A DNA stretch of 16,667 nt from Vulcanimicrobiota bacterium (lineage in GTDB: Bacteria; Eremiobacterota; Eremiobacteria; Baltobacterales; Baltobacteraceae), in NCBI GenBank assembly GCA_030042755.1, contig JASHZC010000229.1, forward strand, positions 1 to 16,667, written 5' to 3'. The stretch's first letter is position 1. Every line of letters begins with the position of its first letter. Shown here in pieces: positions 8,603 through 16,091 of this stretch. Below the pieces are notes generated by a model. It was not told the origin of the DNA. It was given only the letters and a program-made list of their open reading frames with translations, and ran no database searches. The translations under genes were made by a program, and so were the position numbers.

Positions 8603-9546
8603 GTTCCCGTTTGCATGATGTGAATGTGCTGAATGACTCCAGCCCAGCTGTCGGGTGTAATTCCTAGACTTGTCCTAAATGGATATTGCAGCTCAAAAAG
8701 CAGCAGCAGCAAGCTGGTTATAATGACGACGACGCTCGAGGTCATCAGGAGGTGGACCCCGCGATTCGTCAAACCGAAAAGCCAGCAGAAACATACTACG
8801 CACGCTGCCCCGATGAGCAAGACCAGCCATTCGAAGGGAACAATTCCACCGGCGTTATCCGCGAGTCGCCGCTGACGGAGATCGTGCAGAGCGCCAAGCT
8901 GTTGCAGCGTCGCGCTCTGCGCGTTAGTCTGGCCCGGGTCTGCAGGTTTGAATGCGGCCGCCGCTCCGATCGCATCCATGACGATGAGATCCGCTTTGAC
9001 GTTGAAGCCGCCATCGCGCATCGAGGGCCACTCTCGATCGATCATGAGCTGCGAGTAGGCAAGGACGTCTCGGCGCACCTCACTGCGGCTTGCGGTGGGA
9101 AGATCGACCGCCATGTGCCAGGCGTCCGTCGCCGCGGCCGATTCAAGCGTCACGAGATCATTGGCCTCGGAGAAATGCTGCCACGTAATCACGGTCAGAA
9201 AGCCCAGCACGACGGCATAAAGCGTGCCGGCGACGGCGATGATGAATCCCCCAACCTCATTGTGCCGAACGAAATTGCGCTCGGGGAGGAGACGATGAAC
9301 GTACCATTGCCCAACGCACGCGGTTGCGACCGCAACGCATATCGCGGCAAATAGAAGAGCGGCGGCGGGTGCGTGCAAAAAGAAAGCGGGCCGAGTAGCC
9401 AAGATGATCGCGGCACTGCCCGCGGACAGGGTAACGAATGCGGTGCCCGCAACCACGATCGCGGGCGTCTTTTCTGGGCGGTCGGCGAGAACGCGAAGCG
9501 CTGCCTGCCCGATTTTGGAAGTCTCCATCATCACGCACGGCAGCAT
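8581..9546 (-). CDS. DUF4239-family (bestrophin-like) integral membrane protein
   Basis: The 321 residues have hydrophobic segments at about 30-50, 58-78, 100-120, 237-257 and 266-287. A long soluble loop (about 122-236) includes TLESAAATDAWHMAVDLP and Y..LMIDREWPSM. The sequence RHNEVGGFIIAVAGTLYAVV and the C-terminal ELQYPFRTSLGITPDSW match what I know of DUF4239 proteins, which are annotated as distantly bestrophin-like; channel activity is not demonstrated. ATG 9546 is used, but ATGs at 9531 and 9528 are equally possible because none has a Shine-Dalgarno sequence. It is divergent from the XRE regulator across 48 bases and is probably followed by the small membrane ORF. Confidence 0.8.
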   Translation of the reverse strand: MLPCVMMETSKIGQAALRVLADRPEKTPAIVVAGTAFVTLSAGSAAIILATRPAFFLHAPAAALLFAAICVAVATACVGQWYVHRLLPERNFVRHNEVGGFIIAVAGTLYAVVLGFLTVITWQHFSEANDLVTLESAAATDAWHMAVDLPTASRSEVRRDVLAYSQLMIDREWPSMRDGGFNVKADLIVMDAIGAAAAFKPADPGQTNAQSATLQQLGALHDLRQRRLADNAGGIVPFEWLVLLIGAACVVCFCWLFGLTNRGVHLLMTSSVVVIITSLLLLLFELQYPFRTSLGITPDSWAGVIQHIHIMQTGTQSNMRM

Positions 9547-9573
9547 GACACGGGCGCGGCGCCCAGAACACTG

Positions 9574-9600
9574 ATACCCGTAAGAATTATCCGTATGAAT
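9574..9600 (+). promoter_or_regulatory. Tandem imperfect direct repeat covering the regulator start codon
   Basis: Bases 9574-9587 (ATACCCGTAAGAAT) and 9587-9600 (TTATCCGTATGAAT) match at 11 of 14 positions with a 13-base period. They lie in the 48-base divergent gap between the DUF4239 gene and the XRE regulator, and the second copy spans the regulator's ATG. They could be half-sites for autoregulation by the helix-turn-helix protein (inference). Confidence 0.3.
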
Positions 9601-12000
9601 CGGGTCAGAGAGGGAGCGGGCGGGCGGTCGCCGTTGCCTTTGTCGTTCGGCGCATTGTTGCGCGAGTTTCGAGTCGGGGCTCGACTCTCTCAGGAAGCGT
9701 TAGCAGAGCGCGCGACCGTGAGCACTGACGCCATCAGTGCGCTCGAGCGCGGGGTCAGCAAGGCGCCGCAGCGTGAAACGCTGGCGTTGATCGTCGATGC
9801 GCTGCGGCTCGAACCGAAGCAGCGTCATGCCATTGAGGCCGCGGCTCGGAAGCCGGCTATCCCCAGACGAACGAAAGCGCGCACGGCGAAATCGCACAAT
9901 CTTCCTCACTCGACTTCGCAGCTTTTCGGGCGCGAAAACGATCTCACCGACGTTGAAGCCATGCTTACGAAAACACGCGTGCTTACTCTCACCGGTGCCG
10001 GTGGAGTCGGCAAGACTCGCCTGGCAACGGAGATAGGTTTTCGCGCGCTCGACAATGCCAAGGACGGAGTCTGGTTCGTCGATCTTGCCGCGGTGCGCGA
10101 TTTAGGTGACCTGCAGCCTGCGATTGCGGGCGCGCTGGGCGTCCGCGAGAATCCGCAGCTATCACTCATCGATGCGATTGCCGAATCGCTGAGGCGAAAG
10201 CAGCTACTGTTAATTCTAGACAACTGCGAACACGTGGTCGGCGCTGCGGGGGCAGCGATCGAGAAAATCGCCGCCGAGTGCCCGGAAGTCCAGATCTTGG
10301 CGACGAGCCGTCAGCCGCTGGGAATTGCGCAGGAGCAGACGTACCGGCTAGGGTCACTCAGCCTCGACGCTTCGGTCGCGCTATTCTCCGAGACCGCGAA
10401 GCGCGTCGATGCATCATTTTTAGCCGACAGGGAGCTCCCTTTGGTCGAGCGGATTTGCCGGCGGCTCGATGGGATCGCCCTTGCGATCGAGTTGGCAGCA
10501 GCGCGTACTCGACTGTTGGGCCTCGCGGAAATCGAGAACCTCTTAGCACAGCGTTTTGCCGTGCTCGCCGGGGGCGGAACCCTTCCGCGGCACAAAACTA
10601 TGCGGGCGCTCATCGATTGGAGCTATGACCTGCTCGCGCCGGAAGAACAACTGCTCCTTAGTCGACTCGGCATCTTTCCCGCAGACTTATCTTTCGAGGC
10701 CGTTGTCGCGATTTGCGCGGGCGACGGGCTTGCAGAATCCCGGGTGCTCGACGTACTCGCGTCACTCGTCGATAAATCGCTCCTTACCAGCGAGCGACGC
10801 GACAAGGTGCGCCGGTTTCGCTTGCTCGAGACGATGCGAGTCTATGCGCTCGAGAAACTCGGCGCTGCGAACCAAGAGCTGTTCGCACGCCACGCCCAGT
10901 ACTATCGCAAGCTCGTCGAATCGGGAAACTCACGCGCGCCCGAGTGGCACGATGCACTGGAGGCCGATTACGACAATCTGCGGCGTGCGCTGGAGTGGAC
11001 GATCGACGAGAACGGCGACGTTCCCCTCGGAGTCCGCCTGTTGGCGGGAATGCGCGAGTTCCTTTTGTACCGCGGGTTGGTCGCCGACTCGGCAAGGCGT
11101 GCGGAGCGCGCGCTCGATGGCCGCGCTGCGCTGCCCAAGTCGCTGCAAGCGATGGCGTGGGAGACGATCGCCTCGATGCGCGGAGACTTGCTCCTGCCTG
11201 CCCAGGCCTTAGAAGCGACGACGAGAGCGCTCGCGCTTCACGAAGAACTCGGGGATTTGGGTGGCGTCGCCCGCGCGCTGCGCCGCCGAGGCGTTGCCTA
11301 CCTTCGCCTCGGAAACTTCGCGCAGGCCGACGCCGACTTACAGCGCGCGCTCGAACTGAGCAAAGAGTACGATGATGCGCGCGGCGTTGCGCGCACGCTC
11401 GGATCGATCGCCGTCGGCCTCGAAATGATGGGTCGTCCGCGGGAGGGCCAGAAGGCGCTGCTCGAGGCACTCGAGCTGGCTCGCCGAGACGGTGACCAGC
11501 GGCTCATCGCCGTCACGCTTATCAACCTGGCCGAGGCCGAGTTTGCGCTCGGCGATCTAAAAAGCGCCGCATCGCGTCTCGAGGAGCTTCTCGCGAGCAG
11601 CACGGCCCGAAGGAACGCGCGGCTTCGCGCAAATACGAAAGCCAACCTTGCCGTGTACCTGCTCGCATTGCATCGCGAGGATGAGGCTCGCGCAACTGCC
11701 CGCGTTGCCGTCTTAGACGCTCGCGAGGCCGGCGACGCCGGCATCGCAGCGTGCGCGATCCAACACCTCGCTGCCATGCTGTCACACGCCGACCTCCCGA
11801 CTGCGGCAAAGCTGCTCGGCTTCGTCGATGGTGTATTCGCCGCAGGATACCGGCGCGAGCATACCGAGCGTTACACCCACGCCCTGCTGATGGCGTCGCT
11901 CCGTGAAAAGCTCAGCGACGATGAGATTGCCGCGTTCGGCCGTGAAGGTGCGGCGATGAGCGAGCTGCAAGCCGTTCGACTCGCGACTCGCTCGCATTGA
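9595..12000 (+). CDS. XRE helix-turn-helix / NB-ARC-like ATPase / TPR transcriptional regulator
   Basis: The 801-residue cytoplasmic regulator has an XRE-type helix-turn-helix at about 15-75 (LLREFRVGARLSQEALAERA, then ALERG). A STAND/NB-ARC-like ATPase follows from about 108, with Walker A TGAGGVGKT (133-141), Walker B LLLILDNCEH (204-213), a sensor-type ILATSRQPLG (234-243), GIALAIELAAAR and a winged-helix arm ending LLETMRVYALEKLG. The C-terminal half is a TPR superhelix with repeated AL/LG pairs (for example ALRRRGVAYLRLGNFAQADA). The family switches transcription on ligand sensing by the TPRs. ATG 9595 is chosen over an upstream GTG at 9373 because the extra 74 residues are antisense to the DUF4239 N-terminus and look non-coding. 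No Shine-Dalgarno is visible; AAGAAT lies seven bases before the ATG. Confidence 0.9.
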   Translation: MNRVREGAGGRSPLPLSFGALLREFRVGARLSQEALAERATVSTDAISALERGVSKAPQRETLALIVDALRLEPKQRHAIEAAARKPAIPRRTKARTAKSHNLPHSTSQLFGRENDLTDVEAMLTKTRVLTLTGAGGVGKTRLATEIGFRALDNAKDGVWFVDLAAVRDLGDLQPAIAGALGVRENPQLSLIDAIAESLRRKQLLLILDNCEHVVGAAGAAIEKIAAECPEVQILATSRQPLGIAQEQTYRLGSLSLDASVALFSETAKRVDASFLADRELPLVERICRRLDGIALAIELAAARTRLLGLAEIENLLAQRFAVLAGGGTLPRHKTMRALIDWSYDLLAPEEQLLLSRLGIFPADLSFEAVVAICAGDGLAESRVLDVLASLVDKSLLTSERRDKVRRFRLLETMRVYALEKLGAANQELFARHAQYYRKLVESGNSRAPEWHDALEADYDNLRRALEWTIDENGDVPLGVRLLAGMREFLLYRGLVADSARRAERALDGRAALPKSLQAMAWETIASMRGDLLLPAQALEATTRALALHEELGDLGGVARALRRRGVAYLRLGNFAQADADLQRALELSKEYDDARGVARTLGSIAVGLEMMGRPREGQKALLEALELARRDGDQRLIAVTLINLAEAEFALGDLKSAASRLEELLASSTARRNARLRANTKANLAVYLLALHREDEARATARVAVLDAREAGDAGIAACAIQHLAAMLSHADLPTAAKLLGFVDGVFAAGYRREHTERYTHALLMASLREKLSDDEIAAFGREGAAMSELQAVRLATRSH

Positions 12001-12495
12001 AGACCGGCGGCATCGTCGGCGTATCCGATCACGGCGGTTGGGCGGTGCTGGTGACCGTAACGCGCGATGGAGCGCTTCTCGATCGTCGCCGCGTCGAACT
12101 TGTTGACGAGGATCTGCCTGCGATCCCCCATCACCACGAAGGTCAGTTGCTCCCGCCGGACGAGGCGCTCGCGTTGGTCGATCGCGTGCGAGCTTCGGCG
12201 GAGAGGCATGCGGCAGTCGCGCTAGATGGTGTCAGGATGCCCGTGCCACGCATCGTCGGCATCGCACTTCGTACCTGCCCGCCGCTTCCGCCTACCGTGG
12301 CCGAGCGAATCAAGGACCACCGTGCACGGAACGTACGACCCCAAGCACGTGCTGGGCGCCGCGAGCGACGCGTTGCGCGTCGAGAGCTTCGACGCACACT
12401 TCCGCAATATGCGCAACGCCGTCGGAGCGCCGTGGAACCAGGATCACCGGCTCGCAATGGCAGCCGCGATCGTCACAGCCAATCACGCAGCGTAA
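11997..12495 (+). pseudogene. Conserved hypothetical gene broken by a frameshift/deletion
   Basis: Frame one, from TTG 11997 (a TTGA overlap with the regulator stop), reads GGIVGVSDHGGWAVLVTVTR and later PRIVGIALRTCPPLPPTVAERIKD, then turns into Arg-rich nonsense near 12325. The plus-one frame then reads like protein, YDPKHVLGAASDALRVESFD then AHFRNMRNAVGAPWNQDHRL, to a TAA at 12493-12495. From memory, related hypothetical proteins carry an extra segment of some 20 residues at this junction, so a small deletion with a frame change is likely. The function of the family is unknown to me. Its 3' end overlaps the convergent protease gene by 23 bases. Confidence 0.6.
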
Positions 12496-14329
12496 GCGTC
12501 ACCATTCGTGGTCTCCCGGTTTTATCGACGACTTGCAGCTGCAGGACGGTACCGGGCGTGCCGCGCAGGGCGTGCCGGACCTGCTCTAACGATCGTGGGA
12601 TGACTCCGTCGATCGACCGAATGACGTCGCCTTTGGCCAGCCCCGCTTGCGACGCCGGCGTTCCGTCGCGCACCGCGTAGACCGCGATCTCACCGGCTTT
12701 GGTGATGAGCAGCATTCCCGAGCGGTCGTAGCTGTCCCGCGCGCCCAGACTGGCATTAGGCTGTAGCACCATCGTCTCGGCAGCATAATCGAACGTCACC
12801 GTGAACCTCTTCCAAACGCCGCCGCCCAGGTTTGCGGCAAGGAAGGGAGACGCGAAGAAGCCTTGTTGTTGGGTGGAATAACCGGCGACCAGATCGGGCA
12901 GCCTAAATCCTCCGACCTCGAGCAAACGAAGGCGTCCCATAAATCCATTGTGTCCCCCTCCCACCCCGTATCCGTTGACGCCGACGGCGCTGTGCGCAGG
13001 CGGAACGACCTGCGGGTGACTGACGATGAACGGCGCGTAAAGGTTCACCGAGCCGCTGTCACCGGTATCAACCGTACATTGCGACGGGATGCCGTCGATG
13101 GCGCAGCCGATCTGGGGCACGGTCCCGATGAAAACGAAGGGAAGCAGGTTCGATCCGCTCGCGGGCGCTAAGCCGGGCATCGTCAGCGTAAGGGTTTGTC
13201 GCGCGTAGTCGAACGTCGTGGTGAATCGTGCCAGGACTTCGAATCCAATGAGGCCGTCGACGCGCTCGCCTGACGCTACACCGAATCCCTTACGGATCGG
13301 CTCCACGAAGAAAACCTGATGCCGCAGCACGGCGTTGCCGACTTTGAGCGAGTCGACCACCGCATAGCTAGACGCCTCCGTCGCCGCGCCCGTGCCCGAG
13401 TCTTGGGCTAGGCCGGAGCCCGCGGCTTTGATTTCATTCGCGACGGCCGGATCGATGAGGTTACTGCCGCCGGTATCGAAGACGAACCGGTAGGGCCCTT
13501 TTCCGTTGAGCGTAACGTCGAGGTAGACGTGATTATCGATCAGATCGATCGGCACCGACGTGCTCGTGCGGTTGCCGCCGATCGAAAAGTCATCAACGTG
13601 CGATTTCGGTTTGAGCAACGCGTCGTTATCGGTTGCGACGATTCGTGCCGACGTTACGGTGAGCTCGGACGAGTTGCCTTCGCTCGACTTGGAAACGACA
13701 CGATGCGGCACCGAAAGTCCGTCGACGGGGCGATAGTCCGAAACGTCCGTTTCATAGGTCACCGGCCCGATCGGTATGACATAGCGGGCCGGCAAATGAC
13801 TCGCCGCATCGATCCAAACCTGCATGGGAACGACCGAATGCAGCGGCGTTACGATCAGAGTTGCGTATTGCCGCCCGCTGGCAACTTGAACGCCTCCCCA
13901 CGCGACCGTTGCGCCGCCGCTGCCGGGGACGAAGAGCGTCTCGCCGGCTGCGTACGCGGTGTCGATTTCTTGGGACACGCCGGCGTTGCTGCCGTCGGTC
14001 CAGACCAGACCCGTTTGATCTTGATTCCAGAAGGTCGTTCCGTCGTATCCGTCCGCGGTTACGATCGGCGGCGTCGACGTACGCTCCGCAAGCCGAGCCC
14101 CGCCAATCACGGCTGCCAAGCTGCCGATTCCATTCAAGCCGTTGACGGTCGCGCTGCTTTCGATCGAAAGCACACCGCCGAGTGCCAGCGCCGCCGCGCC
14201 TAATGCGTCGCGACTCTGCTGCAGGGTGTTTAGAACGTTGCTGGTTGCATCGCCGGCGTGAGTCGCTGCCGGTAACGCGATACACGCGACGGCCGCCGCC
14301 GCAGCGATTATTCGCCATGTGCGACTCAC
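12473..14329 (-). CDS. Secreted retropepsin-like aspartyl protease with C-terminal PDZ domain
   Basis: The 618-residue protein begins with a signal peptide (MSRTWRIIAAAAAVACIALP, cleavage near THA-GD, residue 25). Residues about 30-250 resemble a LolA-like beta domain (DGYDGTTFWNQDQTGLVW). Two aspartyl-protease half-domains follow, with FVFDTGGSN (Asp285) and CTVDTGDSG (Asp421), which may form the catalytic dyad within one chain. A PDZ domain fills about 535-615 (DGTPASQAGLAKGDVIRSIDG). It probably acts outside the cytoplasm. The GTG start (14327-14329) overlaps the TGA of the GntR gene as GTGA, and GAAGAG lies eight bases upstream; this decides the start over a TTG at 14356. Coupling implies the protease is made with its regulator. 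Confidence 0.88.
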   Translation of the reverse strand: MSRTWRIIAAAAAVACIALPAATHAGDATSNVLNTLQQSRDALGAAALALGGVLSIESSATVNGLNGIGSLAAVIGGARLAERTSTPPIVTADGYDGTTFWNQDQTGLVWTDGSNAGVSQEIDTAYAAGETLFVPGSGGATVAWGGVQVASGRQYATLIVTPLHSVVPMQVWIDAASHLPARYVIPIGPVTYETDVSDYRPVDGLSVPHRVVSKSSEGNSSELTVTSARIVATDNDALLKPKSHVDDFSIGGNRTSTSVPIDLIDNHVYLDVTLNGKGPYRFVFDTGGSNLIDPAVANEIKAAGSGLAQDSGTGAATEASSYAVVDSLKVGNAVLRHQVFFVEPIRKGFGVASGERVDGLIGFEVLARFTTTFDYARQTLTLTMPGLAPASGSNLLPFVFIGTVPQIGCAIDGIPSQCTVDTGDSGSVNLYAPFIVSHPQVVPPAHSAVGVNGYGVGGGHNGFMGRLRLLEVGGFRLPDLVAGYSTQQQGFFASPFLAANLGGGVWKRFTVTFDYAAETMVLQPNASLGARDSYDRSGMLLITKAGEIAVYAVRDGTPASQAGLAKGDVIRSIDGVIPRSLEQVRHALRGTPGTVLQLQVVDKTGRPRMVTLTLRDWL

Positions 14330-14997
14330 GTTCGTCTCTTCTCTCGAGCTAAGCAACCCTGCAGCGCCGCAATGCCTTCTTGGTAGTTCCGCAAGATGGC
14401 CTTGCAGGCGTCACCTAAGCGCTGTGCTTCGAGCCCGGCGATGATCTCATCGTGTTGGGCAGCGGAGCGCGCCGCGAGAACGTCGTCCGACATATGCAGG
14501 TACTCGTAGCGCAAGACGTGGCGATGAAGCGTTTTCAGAATGCCGACGAGGGTATCGTTGGGGCAGCGTGAGACCAGATGGCGATGAAACTCTTGATCGG
14601 CTGCGACCGCCCTGCGCGGCGCCGTCCGCGCGGCAAAGAACCGCTTGTTGATCGCCCGCAGGTCCTTGCTCAGCGAGACGACTTGCGGCCAACTCTCGCG
14701 CACGGCCAAGATCTCGAGATCGGCGACAATCGTGTAGATCTCGCGCGCTTCGCGTTCGCTCAACGACCGCACCGAGAAACCGCGCCGCAGCTGCGTTTCC
14801 ACCAAGCGCTCGCGCTGAAGCAGAAAGAGTGCCTCACGCAGCGGGGTTCGGCTTAGCGAGAGCTCCCGCGACAGCGACGCCTCGACCAGGCGCGCGCCGG
14901 CCGGCAATCGCCCGTCGAGGATGCGCTCGAGGACCGCGTCGTAGGCACGGTCGCGCTCGCTTGCGTCGCCTCCGAGTTCCCGAACATCGTATACCAT
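14326..14997 (-). CDS. GntR-family (FadR/FCD subfamily) transcriptional regulator
   Basis: A 223-residue DNA-binding repressor-type protein. The winged helix lies at about 16-80 with the family signature LPAGARLVEASLSRELSLSR then TPLREAL. The all-helical FCD ligand domain follows (about 85-215). Its usual metal-site residues are present: Asp93, the D..FH pattern with His138 in DQEFHRHLV, His160, and His182 in QHDEII. It is translationally coupled to the aspartyl protease downstream. ATG 14997 lies inside one of two TGGTATACCA-type operator copies and has no Shine-Dalgarno, so the message may be leaderless and autorepressed. FCD regulators typically sense carboxylates or similar metabolites; the ligand here is unknown. 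Confidence 0.9.
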   Translation of the reverse strand: MVYDVRELGGDASERDRAYDAVLERILDGRLPAGARLVEASLSRELSLSRTPLREALFLLQRERLVETQLRRGFSVRSLSEREAREIYTIVADLEILAVRESWPQVVSLSKDLRAINKRFFAARTAPRRAVAADQEFHRHLVSRCPNDTLVGILKTLHRHVLRYEYLHMSDDVLAARSAAQHDEIIAGLEAQRLGDACKAILRNYQEGIAALQGCLAREKRRT

Positions 14998-15017
14998 CTA
15001 GCCAATATGGTATACCA
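14987..15017. promoter_or_regulatory. Paired FCD-GntR operators at the start of the regulator gene
   Basis: A perfect 10-bp palindrome TGGTATACCA lies at 15008-15017. A near-copy, TCGTATACCA, lies at 14987-14996. Their centres are 21 bp apart, two helical turns. Together the outer arms GTATACCAT (14989-14997) and ATGGTATAC (15007-15015) form a perfect 9-bp inverted repeat with a 9-bp spacer. TGGTATACCA matches the known T-x-GT...AC-x-A operator pattern of FadR/UxuR-type regulators. One copy covers the start codon of the GntR gene, which implies autoregulation together with the coupled protease. Confidence 0.75.
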
Positions 15018-15045
15018 AAAGCGAGCCGGCCTCAAGGGCCGCTCG
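15017..15045 (-). terminator. Rho-independent terminator of the secreted-protein gene
   Basis: On the minus strand CGAGCGGCC (15045-15037) and GGCCGGCTCG (15031-15022) form a GC-rich stem with one bulged base and loop CTTGA, followed by CTTTT (15021-15017). It starts seven bases after the TAG at 15052-15054 and directly abuts the TGGTATACCA operator. It therefore separates the secreted-protein gene from the GntR unit. Confidence 0.7.
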
Positions 15046-15051
15046 GGCGGA

Positions 15052-15732
15052 CTATGCTTCGCTCGGGCATTTCCTTTGCTGGGCCGCGCCGGGAATTACG
15101 ATCATCATCGCTTGAGGCGTGCCGGGCAGAACGAGGTACGGCACCGCTGGATCGTCGCCATAACCGAGATCTTTGGCGGTCATGTAGGGTGCATAGAACA
15201 TGACGTGCGGTGGAAAGCTCGCCGGTCTACCCGTTCGCGGATCCGGGCCCAGACGGTTTTCGCACGACATCATGTAAATGATTCCCGGTTGCGTCGGCGC
15301 CTTGAAGGTGCCGTCCGCATAGCCCTTGTCGATCGCTGCCTGGATCTCCGCCTCCGACTTGCCTGCGTCGCGCATCTCCTCTTTACGTATGTACACGAGC
15401 ATCGTCGTCCGGCTCCCTTCGGCATCGAAACACATAGGAGCCACCGTAGTTTCTCCGCTCTTCGTATACGATCGCTGGACCAGACAACTAAACCCGTTAC
15501 TGCCGTCGCGGGCTTTTTCGTATCCCTTCGGCCCCAGGATGTAGACCGAAGCGTTAGTAGCGACGGAATCCGGGGCAGCGCTTAGGGCTAATCGTATTTG
15601 CTGGTCGCGCGGCATCGTAGCGTCGTAGATGCGGACCGCGGTATCGTCGGAACGCGCTGCGGATGTCGACACAAACAAGCACGCACCGAACGCGAGAGCG
15701 CCAAGAATCAACCGCGTTTGTTCAATGAACAT
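15052..15732 (-). CDS. Secreted protein of unknown function
   Basis: The 226-residue product has an N-terminal signal peptide (MFIEQTRLILGALAFGACLF, cleavage near TSAARS, about residue 28). The mature part has no catalytic motif I recognise. It contains YILGPKGYEKARDGSNGFSC, an MCFDAEGSRT segment, a charged helix MRDAGKSEAEIQAAIDKGYA, then PGIIYMMS, DPRTGR, PPHVMFYAPYMTAKDLGYGD and VPYLVLPGTP. I recall similar hypothetical proteins in soil bacteria, but no function. ATG 15732 is preceded by TGAGGT about eight bases upstream, which decides it over the TTG at 15735. A strong terminator follows it, so it is probably transcribed alone. Confidence 0.8.
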   Translation of the reverse strand: MFIEQTRLILGALAFGACLFVSTSAARSDDTAVRIYDATMPRDQQIRLALSAAPDSVATNASVYILGPKGYEKARDGSNGFSCLVQRSYTKSGETTVAPMCFDAEGSRTTMLVYIRKEEMRDAGKSEAEIQAAIDKGYADGTFKAPTQPGIIYMMSCENRLGPDPRTGRPASFPPHVMFYAPYMTAKDLGYGDDPAVPYLVLPGTPQAMMIVIPGAAQQRKCPSEA

Positions 15733-15735
15733 CAA

Positions 15736-16091
15736 AAAGACCTCACCGAATAGTTCCGACGGATAGCGATCGTCTCGAAGCCAAGCTAACCGTCTGCGAC
15801 TATAGTAAGGAGGCGCATCGTGTCAGCGTTATCAGCCTACGCTCAAAACTTTTTCAATCGCCTCGCGGCGACCGGATCTTGCCGCTTGCACTTTTCGGAT
15901 ACCAAGCGAGCATGATCCGAGGTAGACTGGGGCTGGCGCCGTCGTTGCCCGGCTAAGCTAGCAAGCCCTTATACGCACTTGCGGGCAAGGGGAGGGCTCT
16001 GGTAGGCTTCGGGGGACGGCGAATAGCCGCCAAATTCCTTAAGAAACCGACGAAGCTCGAGGAACGAGCTATCCTGCAGGAGACCGATTTC
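15736..16091 (+). other. Long structured leader before the stalk-domain gene
   Basis: The 356-base gap has a 31-codon ORF (15820-15915) and several stems that can be drawn by eye. CGGATC 15873-15878 pairs with GATCCG 15914-15919 and encloses CGCTTG 15883-15888 with CAAGCG 15903-15908. TTGCCC 15945-15950 pairs with GGGCAA 15983-15988 and encloses GCAAG 15961-15965 with CTTGC 15978-15982. CGGC 16017-16020 pairs with GCCG 16026-16029. A TATAGT at 15801-15806 looks like a -10 box but has no good -35 and would start transcription inside the ORF's ribosome-binding site. I could not match it to a known riboswitch class. Confidence 0.45.
15820..15915 (+). CDS. Candidate 31-residue leader peptide or small protein
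   Basis: GTG at 15820 is preceded by AAGGAGG (15807-15813) with a six-base spacer, the best Shine-Dalgarno in the window. The frame codes for 31 residues, starting MSALSAYAQNFFNRLAATGS and ending SDTKRA, before TGA at 15913-15915. The first half could be a short amphipathic helix. The second half is covered by the nested stems described for this leader, and the stop codon sits at the outer arm. It could be a leader peptide controlling the downstream stalk-domain gene or an independent small protein. Homology cannot be judged by eye. Confidence 0.45.
   Translation: MSALSAYAQNFFNRLAATGSCRLHFSDTKRA

Noticed and set aside
9373..9594. 74-residue N-terminal extension of the XRE regulator from GTG 9373
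   Set aside because: It lies antisense to the start of the DUF4239 gene and does not resemble helix-turn-helix regulator N-termini; ATG 9595 fits the family start.
15800..16091. Known riboswitch class in the leader
   Set aside because: The conserved cores of the c-di-AMP, c-di-GMP, cobalamin, TPP, glycine and M-box classes could not be found by eye; left as an unclassified structured leader.
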